From assembly GCA_030532575.1 (NCBI GenBank), contig JAUNKV010000013.1, positions 1 through 63,699 on the forward strand: 63,699 nt of DNA, given 5' to 3'. Below, one piece after another: positions 1 through 7,458 of this stretch (positions within the stretch are counted from its first letter, which is position 1; the number at the start of each line of letters is the position of its first letter). Origin of the DNA: Propionibacteriaceae bacterium (GTDB lineage: Bacteria; Actinomycetota; Actinomycetes; Propionibacteriales; Propionibacteriaceae). Position numbers and translations under genes: made by a program. The notes beneath the pieces were generated by a model. The model saw only the letters and a program-made list of their open reading frames with translations, was not told the origin of the DNA and searched no databases.

Positions 1-2
1 GG

Positions 3-317
3 ATCCTGCTGCACCCCGGCCTGACGGCGGTGGAGGCCCGGTGCGTCCTTGCCCATGAGATCGTGCACGCCGAGCGCGGCCCGTCCCCGGAGTGGGCGAG
101 GTCCAGGGAGGAGCGGATCGCCGACGCCGAGGCCGCCCGCCGCCTGATCCCGCTCGACGATCTCGCTGACGCCCTGGTGTGGTCGCACCATCCCGGGGAG
201 CTGGCCGAGCTCCTCGGGGTCGATCGCCCCACCCTGCTCGCGAGACTGGAGGGGCTCACGGAGCTCGAGCGGGGGCTGGTCCTCGACAGGCTGGCCGGGC
301 TCCCTGAGAGGACATGA
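3..317 (+). CDS. ImmA/IrrE-like metallopeptidase, 5'-truncated by window edge
   Basis: Only the C-terminal 104 residues lie in the window; the reading frame is open to the left edge, so the true start is upstream. The motif AHEIVHAERG is the HExxH zinc site of the ImmA/IrrE family, proteases that cleave phage or ICE repressors. The tail after it is acidic and rich in Leu and Glu, with a small helical segment near DLADALVWSHHPGELAELL typical of this family. It lies 24 bases upstream of a tyrosine integrase on the same strand, a pairing common at the ends of prophages and integrative elements. Family is clear from the motif and context; the substrate is inferred. Confidence 0.7.
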   Translation: MLLHPGLTAVEARCVLAHEIVHAERGPSPEWARSREERIADAEAARRLIPLDDLADALVWSHHPGELAELLGVDRPTLLARLEGLTELERGLVLDRLAGLPERT

Positions 318-341
318 CGGCCCCTGTCGGATCCTGCTGCG

Positions 342-1508
342 ATGATGGGTCGCATGGGGCATGTCAGGGACCGGTGGATGGTGCGCAACCCGGAGACGGG
401 CAGGAAGGTGCGCGGCCCGCGCTGGGGGAAGGGGCTGCGTTGGCAGGCCCGTGTCCAGCGCCCCGACGGCACCGTCCGCGCCAAGGCGTTCGCCTTCGAG
501 GCCGAGGCGAAACGCTGGCTCGCAGTTTCCGAGACGGGTCCCCAACTCACCGCACCCCGCGTCACCGTCGCCGCGGTCGCCGATCAGTGGCTGTCCGGGC
601 AGCTGCACTACCGGAACTCCACCCGCCGCTCCACGGAGCTCCGAGTGGAGTCGATGCTGAAACCCGCCCTGGGCGGGGTGCTGCTCGAGGACCTGACCAG
701 GGCGAGACTCCAGAAGGTCGTCTCCGACTGGGCGGCCACCCATGCGCCGTCCACGGTCCGGGTGGCCTGGAGTCATCTCACCTCGATCCTCAGGCAGGCG
801 CGCCTGGATGGGCTGCTCGCAGGCAACCCGGCCGAGGGGGTTCGCCTGCCCCCGAAGCCGGGGGAGCGCATCCGGCCGCTGAGCGATGAGCAGGTGACGG
901 CCCTACTGGAGGCGGTGAGCGCCCCGCTGCGGGGCATGGTGTTGCTCGGGGCTGCCTCGGGGCTGCGCCCGTCCGAGCTGGTGGGCCTGACTTGGGACCG
1001 GGTGATCGGCACCCGGCTGCGCATCGACCGACAGCTGACCTCCACCAGCCCGGCAACTCCCCGATGGGGCCCACCCAAGACCAGGGCAGGGGTGCGCACG
1101 GTCGGCGTCGGGCAAGGCGTGATCGAGGTGCTGCAGCGGCACCGCCTGGAGCACGGCGAGGGCCCGGAGGGGCTGCTGTTCGTCGCCCCTCGGGGCGGGG
1201 TGTGGACCCGCGGGAGGCTGTCGGAGACGTGGCGACGGTACCGTGAGGTGGTTGGTGGGGGCAGAGGGCAGGGGTGGCATGCGCTGCGCCACTACCATGC
1301 CTCCCGGTTGATCGCGGCGGGCCTGTCGCCGGTGGCGGTGGCCGCTCGGCTGGGGCACGCGGATGCCTCGGAGACGCTGGCGACGTACAGCCATCTGTGG
1401 GCCACCGATGAGGATCGAATGGAGGCCGCTGCGGAGGCGATCAGGGGCACCCTGCTGGGGCGCTCAGGCCCCGAGCAGGCCCCAACGGAGGGGTCAACTG
1501 TCGTTTGA
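342..1508 (+). CDS. tyrosine site-specific recombinase (phage-type integrase)
   Basis: A full-length 388-residue integrase. The N-terminal part (about 1-65) is an AP2-like arm-binding region, followed by a SAM-like core-binding domain (about 70-165) and the catalytic domain. All catalytic residues are present: Arg209 in GLRPSE, Lys246 in PPKTRAG, His313 and Arg316 in HALRH, His339 in LGHAD and the nucleophile Tyr349 in ATYSHL. It should cut and rejoin an att site to integrate or excise the element to which it belongs. Three ATGs lie close together (342, 345, 354) and no strong ribosome site is visible, so the exact start is uncertain. No tRNA gene or obvious direct repeat is visible next to it to mark attL or attR. 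The element extends off the left edge. Confidence 0.92.
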   Translation: MMGRMGHVRDRWMVRNPETGRKVRGPRWGKGLRWQARVQRPDGTVRAKAFAFEAEAKRWLAVSETGPQLTAPRVTVAAVADQWLSGQLHYRNSTRRSTELRVESMLKPALGGVLLEDLTRARLQKVVSDWAATHAPSTVRVAWSHLTSILRQARLDGLLAGNPAEGVRLPPKPGERIRPLSDEQVTALLEAVSAPLRGMVLLGAASGLRPSELVGLTWDRVIGTRLRIDRQLTSTSPATPRWGPPKTRAGVRTVGVGQGVIEVLQRHRLEHGEGPEGLLFVAPRGGVWTRGRLSETWRRYREVVGGGRGQGWHALRHYHASRLIAAGLSPVAVAARLGHADASETLATYSHLWATDEDRMEAAAEAIRGTLLGRSGPEQAPTEGSTVV

Positions 1509-1792
1509 CAAGGGCCTTTCGCAGGTTACAGGGAGTCTCCGGCTTACAGGCCGACTCATCCACCTGCAATCCGGCGTAGCGGCTTGTCAAGAGCGCAATG
1601 GTGGTTTGGGCAGGGGGCCACTTCGGCTCTCGATGGCACCAGAGCGTCCTGTTTTTCAGGCCCCGAGAGGCCCCGGGGCCTGAAGGTATGTGGACCGTGA
1701 TGAGGAACCTGGCTCGGGATGTGTGAGGATTGGGCGTGAAGCCTGAGAAGCAGGACTGTGTGCGATCAGATGTTGGAGAGCAGGATGGCGAA
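1509..1792. other. intergenic stretch downstream of integrase
   Basis: These 284 bases hold no convincing gene. The only structure seen is the hairpin at 1655-1684. The integrase attachment core may lie here, but it cannot be recognised without the other element end. Confidence 0.4.
1655..1684. other. perfect 10-bp inverted repeat
   Basis: TTCAGGCCCC and GGGGCCTGAA flank a 10-base loop. Neither strand has a T-run after the stem, so a canonical intrinsic terminator is not supported; it could be an att-site arm or a factor-dependent terminator. Confidence 0.4.
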
Positions 1793-2083
1793 ATGATTCC
1801 CAAGCGAAGCGACATCAAGCACTTCCTGCTCGTGTTCGACCGCGAGGTGGGGCATCTGATTCAGCAGCGTGACTTCGGTACGAAGATGGACGAGGCCATC
1901 GCCGCGTACCAGCGCCTCGAGCGGGAGCATTTCGGTGACCCGCGCTACGACATCCTTCTCGTCGGATCGGACTCCATCGAGACCGTCAAGGTCACCCACG
2001 CCTCCTACTTCCGCGAAGGTTTGGAGGACTTGGAGCAGTACCTGCGCTCGGTGATGGAGGATGCTGGCGTCACCATCGACTGA
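1793..2083 (+). CDS. small conserved-looking hypothetical protein
   Basis: A 96-residue protein beginning MIPKRSDIKHFLLVFD. I chose this ATG over the upstream GTG at 1730 because an AG-rich ribosome site (ttggagagcagg) precedes it and the extra N-terminal residues are low in structure. The sequence reads like a compact alpha/beta protein: a beta strand (HFLLVFD), a helix (DEAIAAYQRLERE), a strand (YDILLVGSDS) ending in a short turn, a strand (TVKVTHASYF) and a final helix (LEDLEQYLRSVM). No catalytic motif is recognised and no function is proposed. It stands alone, with a strong terminator 7 bases after its stop codon. It may be the first chromosomal gene beside the integrated element. Confidence 0.65.
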   Translation: MIPKRSDIKHFLLVFDREVGHLIQQRDFGTKMDEAIAAYQRLEREHFGDPRYDILLVGSDSIETVKVTHASYFREGLEDLEQYLRSVMEDAGVTID

Positions 2084-2090
2084 GCAAGCA

Positions 2091-2127
2091 CACAAAGCCC
2101 CCTCATCCAACGCGAGGGGGCTTTGTG
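2091..2127. terminator. bidirectional intrinsic terminator
   Basis: CACAAAGCCCCCTC (2091-2104) pairs perfectly with GAGGGGGCTTTGTG (2114-2127) around a 9-base loop. It lies between convergent genes ending at 2083 and 2163 and can serve both. Confidence 0.85.
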
Positions 2128-2162
2128 TCGTTCCCTTCCCAGAGGTCTTGGACGGTCGCTCC

Positions 2163-2858
2163 TCAGCCCGGGGCTCGTAGAGGACGGAACCTGATGGTCT
2201 GCTCCCATTCGAGGTCCGGGTGCCAGTCGTCGAGGAATGAGGGATGGACCCCGGCCTGCACCACCATGTGGACCCGGGTGGCGTGCGGGGCCTGCGGGGT
2301 CTCGAGTGTACGGCACAGGGTCCCGTCGATGTACCAGCGCACCGTCGTCTCAGTCACCTCGACGGCGTAGCGGTGCGGCGCGGTCACATCGACCGGGACC
2401 ATCACCGGGTCGTGGGCAGGGGCGCCGGTTGCGGGATCGGCCCAGTGCAGGTTGGTCATGGTCTCACCCGTTTTGACGCGGCCCTCCATGAGATTGATCT
2501 CCCCACTCGGCCAGGCCTGGTCGTCGTCCGGCCAGAGCATGGCCACCATCTCCACCCGGTCCGTGTCCGGGGCCTGGAGTTCCATCTCCCAGATCCCTCG
2601 CGCCGCCGCGCTGTGCAACCCGGCCCACGACGGGCACAGCAGCGCGTTGTGCAGGGCCTGCTCGTGCTCGACCCCGGCCTCACGGTAGAGCTGGTACGCG
2701 GCACGATCCAATCTCAACCGCAGCTCGAAGACCCCCTCGCGCGACAGCTGGGTCATGTCCGGGCTGTACCGGCCGAGCGTGCCGTGCTCCGGGCGCTGCA
2801 CGGACCAGCCACCGTAGGTGCGGTGACGCAGCAGGTCGCCGGGTGAGGCCTCGGACAT
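2163..2858 (-). CDS. glycoside hydrolase family 16-like protein with altered active-site motif
   Basis: A 231-residue protein with the jelly-roll pattern of laminarinase-like GH16 enzymes: GLHSAAARGIWEMELQAP, then MVAMLWPDDDQAWPSGEINL, then VRWYIDGTLCRTLETP, each in family order. The catalytic motif should read E-[IVL]-D-x-x-E; here it is SGEINLMEG, so the nucleophile and acid/base glutamates are kept but the bridging aspartate is asparagine. There is no signal peptide, so it is probably cytoplasmic. The start ATG overlaps the stop of map (ATGA). Family members hydrolyse or transglycosylate beta-1,3 or beta-1,4 glucans and galactans; the substrate here is unknown and activity may be weak. Confidence 0.7.
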   Translation of the reverse strand: MSEASPGDLLRHRTYGGWSVQRPEHGTLGRYSPDMTQLSREGVFELRLRLDRAAYQLYREAGVEHEQALHNALLCPSWAGLHSAAARGIWEMELQAPDTDRVEMVAMLWPDDDQAWPSGEINLMEGRVKTGETMTNLHWADPATGAPAHDPVMVPVDVTAPHRYAVEVTETTVRWYIDGTLCRTLETPQAPHATRVHMVVQAGVHPSFLDDWHPDLEWEQTIRFRPLRAPG

Positions 2859-3715
2859 CAGGTGTTGCGGGGAGCTGTGATGATCTCGGCGCCGGTGGTG
2901 GTCACGACAATGGTCTGCTCGAACTGGGCCGCGCGGGAACGATCCCGGGTGACCACCGTCCAACCGTCGTCCCAGACCTCGGAGTCCTGCTCGCCCAGGG
3001 TGAGCATCGGCTCGATGGTGAAGGTCATCCCCGGCCTGAGCAGGGTCTCGTAGCGGGGCTCGTCGTAGTGCAGGATCACCAGGCCCGAGTGGAAGGCGGT
3101 GTGCACGCCGTGCCCGGTGTAGTCCCGCACCACCCCGTAGCCGAAACGCTTCGCGTAGGACTCGATGACGGTGCCGATCACCGAGGTGGTACGCCCCGGT
3201 TTCACCGCGCGGATCGCACGGTTCATCGCCTCCTGGGTGCGCTCGGTCAACAACCGCGACGCCTCATCCACCTCACCGCACAAGAAGGTGTGGCAGTTGT
3301 CCCCGTGGACCCCGTTCTTGAAGGCCGTCACATCGATCTTGACGATGTCGCCGTCCTCCAGCGGCCGGGCATCCGGGATGCCGTGGCAGATCACCTCGTT
3401 GACCGATGTGCAGCACGACTTCGGGAAGCCCCGATACCCAAGCGTGGAGGGATAGGCCCCATGATCCAGGATGTACTCGTGGACGATCCGGTCCAGCTGG
3501 TCCGTGGTCACCCCCGGCGCGACGGCGCGGCCCGCCTCGTGCATCGCCTCGCAGGCGATGGCCCCGGCCTCACGCATCGCCTCGATGACCTCCGCGGTCT
3601 GCACGTCGTCCCCTGTGTAGCGTTCCGGCGCACGCCTGCCGACGTAGGAGGGGCGGGTGATTCGCGAGGGGACGTCCAGCCGGGGCGAGACGGGATACGG
3701 GGTAACGGGACTCAC
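2858..3715 (-). CDS. map: methionine aminopeptidase type I
   Basis: A 285-residue enzyme that removes the N-terminal methionine from new cytosolic proteins. The pita-bread fold motifs are in order: [11 protein letters not shown], the metal-binding aspartate in [12 protein letters not shown] and the second in HGDNCHTF, the histidine in [11 protein letters not shown], the glutamate in FTIEPML and the last glutamate near the C-terminus in AQFEQTIVV. The N-terminal extension ending in RAPERYTG is typical of the actinobacterial MapB-like form. The gene overlaps the kinase upstream by 4 bases and the GH16-like gene downstream by ATGA, so the three are translationally coupled. Housekeeping function is certain; the reason for this operon arrangement is not. 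Confidence 0.95.
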   Translation of the reverse strand: MSPVTPYPVSPRLDVPSRITRPSYVGRRAPERYTGDDVQTAEVIEAMREAGAIACEAMHEAGRAVAPGVTTDQLDRIVHEYILDHGAYPSTLGYRGFPKSCCTSVNEVICHGIPDARPLEDGDIVKIDVTAFKNGVHGDNCHTFLCGEVDEASRLLTERTQEAMNRAIRAVKPGRTTSVIGTVIESYAKRFGYGVVRDYTGHGVHTAFHSGLVILHYDEPRYETLLRPGMTFTIEPMLTLGEQDSEVWDDGWTVVTRDRSRAAQFEQTIVVTTTGAEIITAPRNT

Positions 3716-4617
3716 GCCGTCACAGTGTAGTGGTCCGTGACCGTACGCAGGGGAGAGCCGGGCGCGAGCCCCGGCAGCAGGGCCGCTCCCAGCAGGGCGT
3801 TGCCGACTGGTTCCCGCAGCTGGATGCCGGGAACCAGCCGGTCCAGCTCGGTGGCGAAGGCCGAGGCGATCAGGGGGTTGCGGAACACGTTGCCCACCCG
3901 GCTGGCCACATGATCAGCCCCGGCCCCCCGGAGTCCAGCTGCGACGGAGGCGGCCAAGGCGGCCCCGGCACGCTGTGAGATCTCCGCGCTCACCGCGTCG
4001 CTGGGGGCGTGTTCTGCCACATGACGACCCCAGGCCGCCACCCGGGACACCCGGTTGGGGTCGGACTGGACCACGAGGTAGAGCCCTGACAGGTCGCCGA
4101 ACTCGGCGCGGGCCACCTCGGTCAGGGAAGTGGCCGGGCCACGCCCGTCGTGGGCCTTGAGCACGGCGGCCAGGGCCTCCCGACCGATCCAGAAACCAGC
4201 TCCCTCATCGCCCAGCAGATGCCCCCAGCCATCGACGCGGCGCACCCCGCCCGGTCCGGCGGCCAAGGTCACCGCCCCGGTCCCGGCCGCGACGACCGCA
4301 CCGGAGACATCCCCCAGCGCGCCCAGATAGCTGGTCACCGAGTCATGCGCGATGAGCACCTCCGTCACCTGCTGACCGAGTAGACCCGCCAGGGCCTTGG
4401 CGGAGTCCTCCTCCCCGAGCCCTGATGCACCGACGGCCAGGGCCGTGGCCGGGCGGCCGTCGAGGAGGGAGACGACATGGGCGGCGATCTGCGGCAGCAG
4501 CGGCTGGGAGGCGAGGATGCCCGGCAGCTCGGGACCCTCAACACTGTTCCCGGCGGTGCAGATGGTGGAGCGAACCCCGGTCTGCCCCACGTCGAGAGCC
4601 AGTACGTCAATCATCAT
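3712..4617 (-). CDS. BadF/BadG-type sugar kinase, probable N-acetylglucosamine kinase
   Basis: A 301-residue ASKHA-fold kinase. The phosphate-1 motif [12 protein letters not shown] lies at the N-terminus, the phosphate-2 region is [13 protein letters not shown], and the family signature [16 protein letters not shown] follows at about residues 130-146; this signature is characteristic of N-acetylglucosamine and glucosamine kinases of the BadF/BadG/BcrA/BcrD family. It should phosphorylate an amino sugar with ATP in the cytoplasm. A strong AGGAGG lies just upstream of the paired ATG ATG start. It heads an overlapping reverse-strand group with map and the GH16-like gene. It could serve the GH20 hexosaminidase at 44 kb, whose product would be GlcNAc; that link is inference. 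Confidence 0.8.
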   Translation of the reverse strand: MMIDVLALDVGQTGVRSTICTAGNSVEGPELPGILASQPLLPQIAAHVVSLLDGRPATALAVGASGLGEEDSAKALAGLLGQQVTEVLIAHDSVTSYLGALGDVSGAVVAAGTGAVTLAAGPGGVRRVDGWGHLLGDEGAGFWIGREALAAVLKAHDGRGPATSLTEVARAEFGDLSGLYLVVQSDPNRVSRVAAWGRHVAEHAPSDAVSAEISQRAGAALAASVAAGLRGAGADHVASRVGNVFRNPLIASAFATELDRLVPGIQLREPVGNALLGAALLPGLAPGSPLRTVTDHYTVTA

Positions 4618-4752
4618 GTTCTCCTCCTGGGCCCGTGCCCCATCGGGCCATCACGGCCAGGCTCATCTTGCCACTGCGGCGAGCCGACATGGCGTGAGGG
4701 AGCGTCCGGGTTGCGCAGGTGAGCAGCGTGGCGGACGTGTCCGCGCACCACC

Positions 4753-5586
4753 TCAGGCGCGTTGGAAGGATTCCAGGCAGGCGGCGACGAGCTGCTTGCG
4801 CTGCGGGTCCTCGATGGGGGCCTGGGTGTGGAAGAGGGTGAAATGCCCCTCGGTGCCGACCTCTGCCATGAGAACGACGACCTCATCGCCGCTGACCGCC
4901 TGGGTGCCTGGCTCATTCCAGAAGTTGGCACGGATCAGCCAACCCTTGACCCCGTCCTTGGTCACGTGCTCGCGATCCTCCAGCACGTCGAAGTGGCTCA
5001 GGGTGTTGTAGTAGTACGACGTCCTCATGCAGGAGATCAGCTGCTGGGCCGCGGTCCTGGTGTTGTCCGAGAAGTTCTTCTGATCGATCTGCCCGATGGC
5101 GGTGACCGCCACCCAGTTCTTCACCACCCGATCCTGCTGGCCGGAGCGTTCCGTGGCGAAGTCGATGGACCAGGCCCCGTCATCGACCCAGCCGGGCACT
5201 CCCTGGTACTTCATTCCGCCGGAGGAGTACCAGCCTCCCTGCGGCTGCCGGACGTCTCGTTCCGCGATGGGGCAGTTCACCGGACGTCCCTGGCCGTCGG
5301 TGGGCTGCGGTGAGGTCGGGGGTTCGGAGGGCTCCAGCTCGTCCCACTGCCTACCCGAGGGCATCGCGGAGTTGCTGTCCGTGGGCAGCGCCCACGGGTT
5401 GGTGCGCCAGGGCTGCCACACCATCGCGACGACCAGGAGGGTGGCTGCCAGGACCGCTGCGATGAGCAACCACAACGGTGCGCGGGCAGGTTCCCTGGTG
5501 CTGTCGGCGTCCTGCCAGGCCGTCCCGTCCCAATATCTGGGCTCGCCGGAACCCTCCGGGTCCGGGTACCAACCTGGTTGTGCCAT
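4753..5586 (-). CDS. DUF2510 single-pass membrane protein
   Basis: A 277-residue protein starting AQPGWYPDPEGSGEPRYWDG, the DUF2510 (WYPDP...RYWDG.W) motif found at the N-terminus of many actinobacterial envelope proteins. One transmembrane helix follows at about residues 35-57 (LWLLIAAVLAATLLVVAMVW), then a Pro/Ser/Thr-rich linker and a C-terminal extracytoplasmic domain of about 165 residues with two conserved-looking cysteines (NCPI and SCMRTSYYY). That outer domain resembles the DUF4245-like and septum-associated solute domains, but I cannot name it. The start was placed at 5586 because CATAAT lies exactly 7 bases upstream, giving a leaderless mRNA. Function unknown. Confidence 0.75.
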   Translation of the reverse strand: MAQPGWYPDPEGSGEPRYWDGTAWQDADSTREPARAPLWLLIAAVLAATLLVVAMVWQPWRTNPWALPTDSNSAMPSGRQWDELEPSEPPTSPQPTDGQGRPVNCPIAERDVRQPQGGWYSSGGMKYQGVPGWVDDGAWSIDFATERSGQQDRVVKNWVAVTAIGQIDQKNFSDNTRTAAQQLISCMRTSYYYNTLSHFDVLEDREHVTKDGVKGWLIRANFWNEPGTQAVSGDEVVVLMAEVGTEGHFTLFHTQAPIEDPQRKQLVAACLESFQRA

Positions 5587-5593
5587 GAGGCCC

Positions 5594-5599
5594 ATTATG
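5594..5599 (-). promoter_or_regulatory. -10 box CATAAT for leaderless DUF2510 mRNA
   Basis: Seven bases separate this hexamer from the ATG at 5586, so transcription is expected to begin at the start codon. Confidence 0.55.
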
Positions 5600-5666
5600 G
5601 GGCCTGTGGGGGTAGCCTTCGTGGGCCACGCACCGTCGGTGGGTTCACCTGGGGCACACTAGGGGC

Positions 5667-6992
5667 ATGGACAGGCAGACTGAGTTCGTGCTGCGCTCGA
5701 TGGAGGAGCGGGACATCCAATTCGTGCGTCTCTGGTTCACCGACGTGCTGGGCTCACTCAAATCGGTGGCGATCGCCTCGGCGGAGGTGGAGGGGGCCAT
5801 CGCCGAGGGGGTTGGTTTCGACGGGTCTGCCATCGAGGGTTTCGCGCGTGTCTACGAGTCGGACATGGTGGCTCATCCGGACCCTGCGACCTTCCAGGTG
5901 CTGCCCTGGCGGCAGAGCCAACGTGGCACTGCGCGGATGCTGTGCGACATCAAGCTGCCTGATGCCTCTCCCAGCTTCGCGGACCCGCGCTACGTGCTGA
6001 AGCGGGCGTTGAAGAAGGCGGCAGACATGGGCTTCACCTTCTACATCCACCCGGAGATCGAGTTCTTCCTGCTGAGCCAGCTCAACCCGCCGGTTCCCCT
6101 CGACGACGGCGGCTACTTCGACCACACCACGCTGGGGGTCGGCACCGATTTCCGGCGGGACGCCATCACGATGCTGGAGCAGATGGGCATCTCGGTGGAG
6201 TTCAGCCACCACGAGGCCGCCCCGGGGCAGCACGAGATCGACCTGCGTTACGCCGATGCATTGACGATGGCCGACAACATCATGACCTTCCGGGTGGTGA
6301 TCCGGGAGGTGGCGGTCTCCCAGGGCATTCATGCAACCTTCATGCCGAAGCCTTTCTCCGAGCAGCCCGGCTCCGGGATGCACACCCACATGTCGCTGTT
6401 CGAGGGGGACACCAACGTCTTCCACGACGGTGCCGACGAGTACCGGTTGTCGCGCACCGCCCGCCAGTTCGTCGCGGGGCTGCTGCGGCACGCCCCCGAG
6501 ATCACGGCGGTGACCAACCAGTGGGTGAACTCCTACAAGCGCTTGATGCGCGGCTCCGAGGCCCCCACCTACGCCTGTTGGGGCCGCTCCAACCGCTCCG
6601 CGCTGATCCGGGTGCCCCAGTTCTCCCCGGCCAAGTCCAGTTCGGCCCGGATCGAGTACCGGGCCACGGACTCGGCCTGCAACCCCTACCTGACCTTCGC
6701 GCTGCTGCTGAACGCGGGGCTGGCCGGGATCGAGCACGAGTACCCGCTGCCGGAGGAGACCGAGGACGCGGTGTGGCGGCTCACGGACCGGGAACGCCGC
6801 TCGCTGGGCATCGAGGCGTTGCCGCGCAGTCTCGATTCGGCGTTGCGCTTGATGGAGAACTCCGAACTGGCGGCCGAGACGCTGGGGGAACACGTCTTCG
6901 AGTACTTCATGCGCAACAAACGCGCCGAGTTCGAGGCCTACCGTCAACAGGTGACCCCATGGGAGGTCGAGCGCCACATCACGGTGCTGTGA
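5667..6992 (+). CDS. glnA2: type I glutamine synthetase, GlnA2-like paralog
   Basis: A 441-residue GSI family enzyme. The beta-grasp N-terminal domain contains the substrate loop VGFDGSAIEGF; the catalytic barrel carries HPEIEFFLL, HHEAAPGQHEIDLRY, the KPFSEQPGSGMHTHMSL nucleotide/glutamate motif, the flexible-loop region VNSYKRL and the arginine motif RIEYRATDSACNPYL. The position where GlnA1 has its adenylylated tyrosine reads AVWRLTDRERRSL with no tyrosine, so unlike GlnA1 (16164-17585) it should not be switched by GlnE even though it lies beside glnE. GlnA2 next to glnE is the order known from Mycobacterium. A CACACT hexamer 6 bases before the ATG suggests a weak leaderless promoter. It ends 14 bases inside the convergent SCP-like gene. 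Confidence 0.92.
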   Translation: MDRQTEFVLRSMEERDIQFVRLWFTDVLGSLKSVAIASAEVEGAIAEGVGFDGSAIEGFARVYESDMVAHPDPATFQVLPWRQSQRGTARMLCDIKLPDASPSFADPRYVLKRALKKAADMGFTFYIHPEIEFFLLSQLNPPVPLDDGGYFDHTTLGVGTDFRRDAITMLEQMGISVEFSHHEAAPGQHEIDLRYADALTMADNIMTFRVVIREVAVSQGIHATFMPKPFSEQPGSGMHTHMSLFEGDTNVFHDGADEYRLSRTARQFVAGLLRHAPEITAVTNQWVNSYKRLMRGSEAPTYACWGRSNRSALIRVPQFSPAKSSSARIEYRATDSACNPYLTFALLLNAGLAGIEHEYPLPEETEDAVWRLTDRERRSLGIEALPRSLDSALRLMENSELAAETLGEHVFEYFMRNKRAEFEAYRQQVTPWEVERHITVL

Positions 6993-7443
6993 CGGGGAAC
7001 AGTTCGGCCACTCGTTCGGCATGAACCCCTGAGGCCGAGACGGTGGCCTGATCCCAGCCGATCCGTCCCGTTGCCAGGTCCAGCAACACCTCGCCGGACA
7101 TCTCCACCACGTTGGGTGGGGTGCCCCGGGTGTGCCGGGGGCCGTCGCCGAAGCCCAGCTGTACAGCGACAAAGGGTGGCACCCGCAGTTCGACGGTGCC
7201 ACCCGGGCGACGACTGGCCAGCCGGGCCGCTGTGGCCCGACATGCCGCCGCGCACAGCACCCGATCCAGCTCGGGGCTGAGCCGGGCTGCGAGCAGCAGG
7301 GCATCGGTCAGGTCTGGGCGGGAAGCGTCGAGTGTGGCCTGCACAGCCGAGCGCAACCGTGTGGCCGAGGCCCCGGGGAGGCGCTCCGCCAGAGCCTCCA
7401 GGGCGGCAAGGGTGCGTGGGTCGGGACGGAACATGGCATTCAT
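6979..7443 (-). CDS. SCP2-like (sterol carrier family) protein
   Basis: A 154-residue protein whose C-terminal half (about 75-154) matches the bacterial sterol-carrier ortholog fold: VELRVPPFVAVQLGFGDG, GTPPNVVEMSGEVLLDLATG and IGWDQATVSASGVHA, the pattern of the maleylpyruvate isomerase/SCP_3 C-terminal domain. The N-terminal half is a helical region. It lacks the DinB-like metal histidines expected of a mycothiol-dependent isomerase, so it is probably a binding or scaffold protein. It starts 15 bases from divergent glnE and its end overlaps the tail of glnA2 by 14 bases. The two ATG codons at 7443 and 7434 are both possible starts. Function is not established. Confidence 0.7.
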   Translation of the reverse strand: MNAMFRPDPRTLAALEALAERLPGASATRLRSAVQATLDASRPDLTDALLLAARLSPELDRVLCAAACRATAARLASRRPGGTVELRVPPFVAVQLGFGDGPRHTRGTPPNVVEMSGEVLLDLATGRIGWDQATVSASGVHAERVAELFPVTAP

Positions 7444-7445
7444 CG

Positions 7446-7451
7446 TAGGCT
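7446..7451 (+). promoter_or_regulatory. -10 box TAGGCT for leaderless glnE mRNA
   Basis: It lies 7 bases before the GTG at 7459; this spacing recurs before many genes in the window and supports that start. Confidence 0.55.
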
Positions 7452-7458
7452 TGCTGCC

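Noticed and set aside
1651-1690. Hairpin as intrinsic terminator of the integrase
   Set aside because: No T-run after the stem on either strand; listed only as an inverted repeat.
1509-1790. Possible tRNA or tmRNA attachment target for the integrase
   Set aside because: No T-loop (GGTTCGA-type) or cloverleaf could be drawn here.
5754-7304. 516-codon reverse frame antisense to glnA2
   Set aside because: Shadow of glnA2; composition is His/Arg/Gly-rich and no motif is seen.
7132-7458. N-terminal extension of glnE in the same frame
   Set aside because: It lies antisense inside the SCP-like gene, has no family match, and a leaderless GTG at 7459 fits the GlnE N-terminus.
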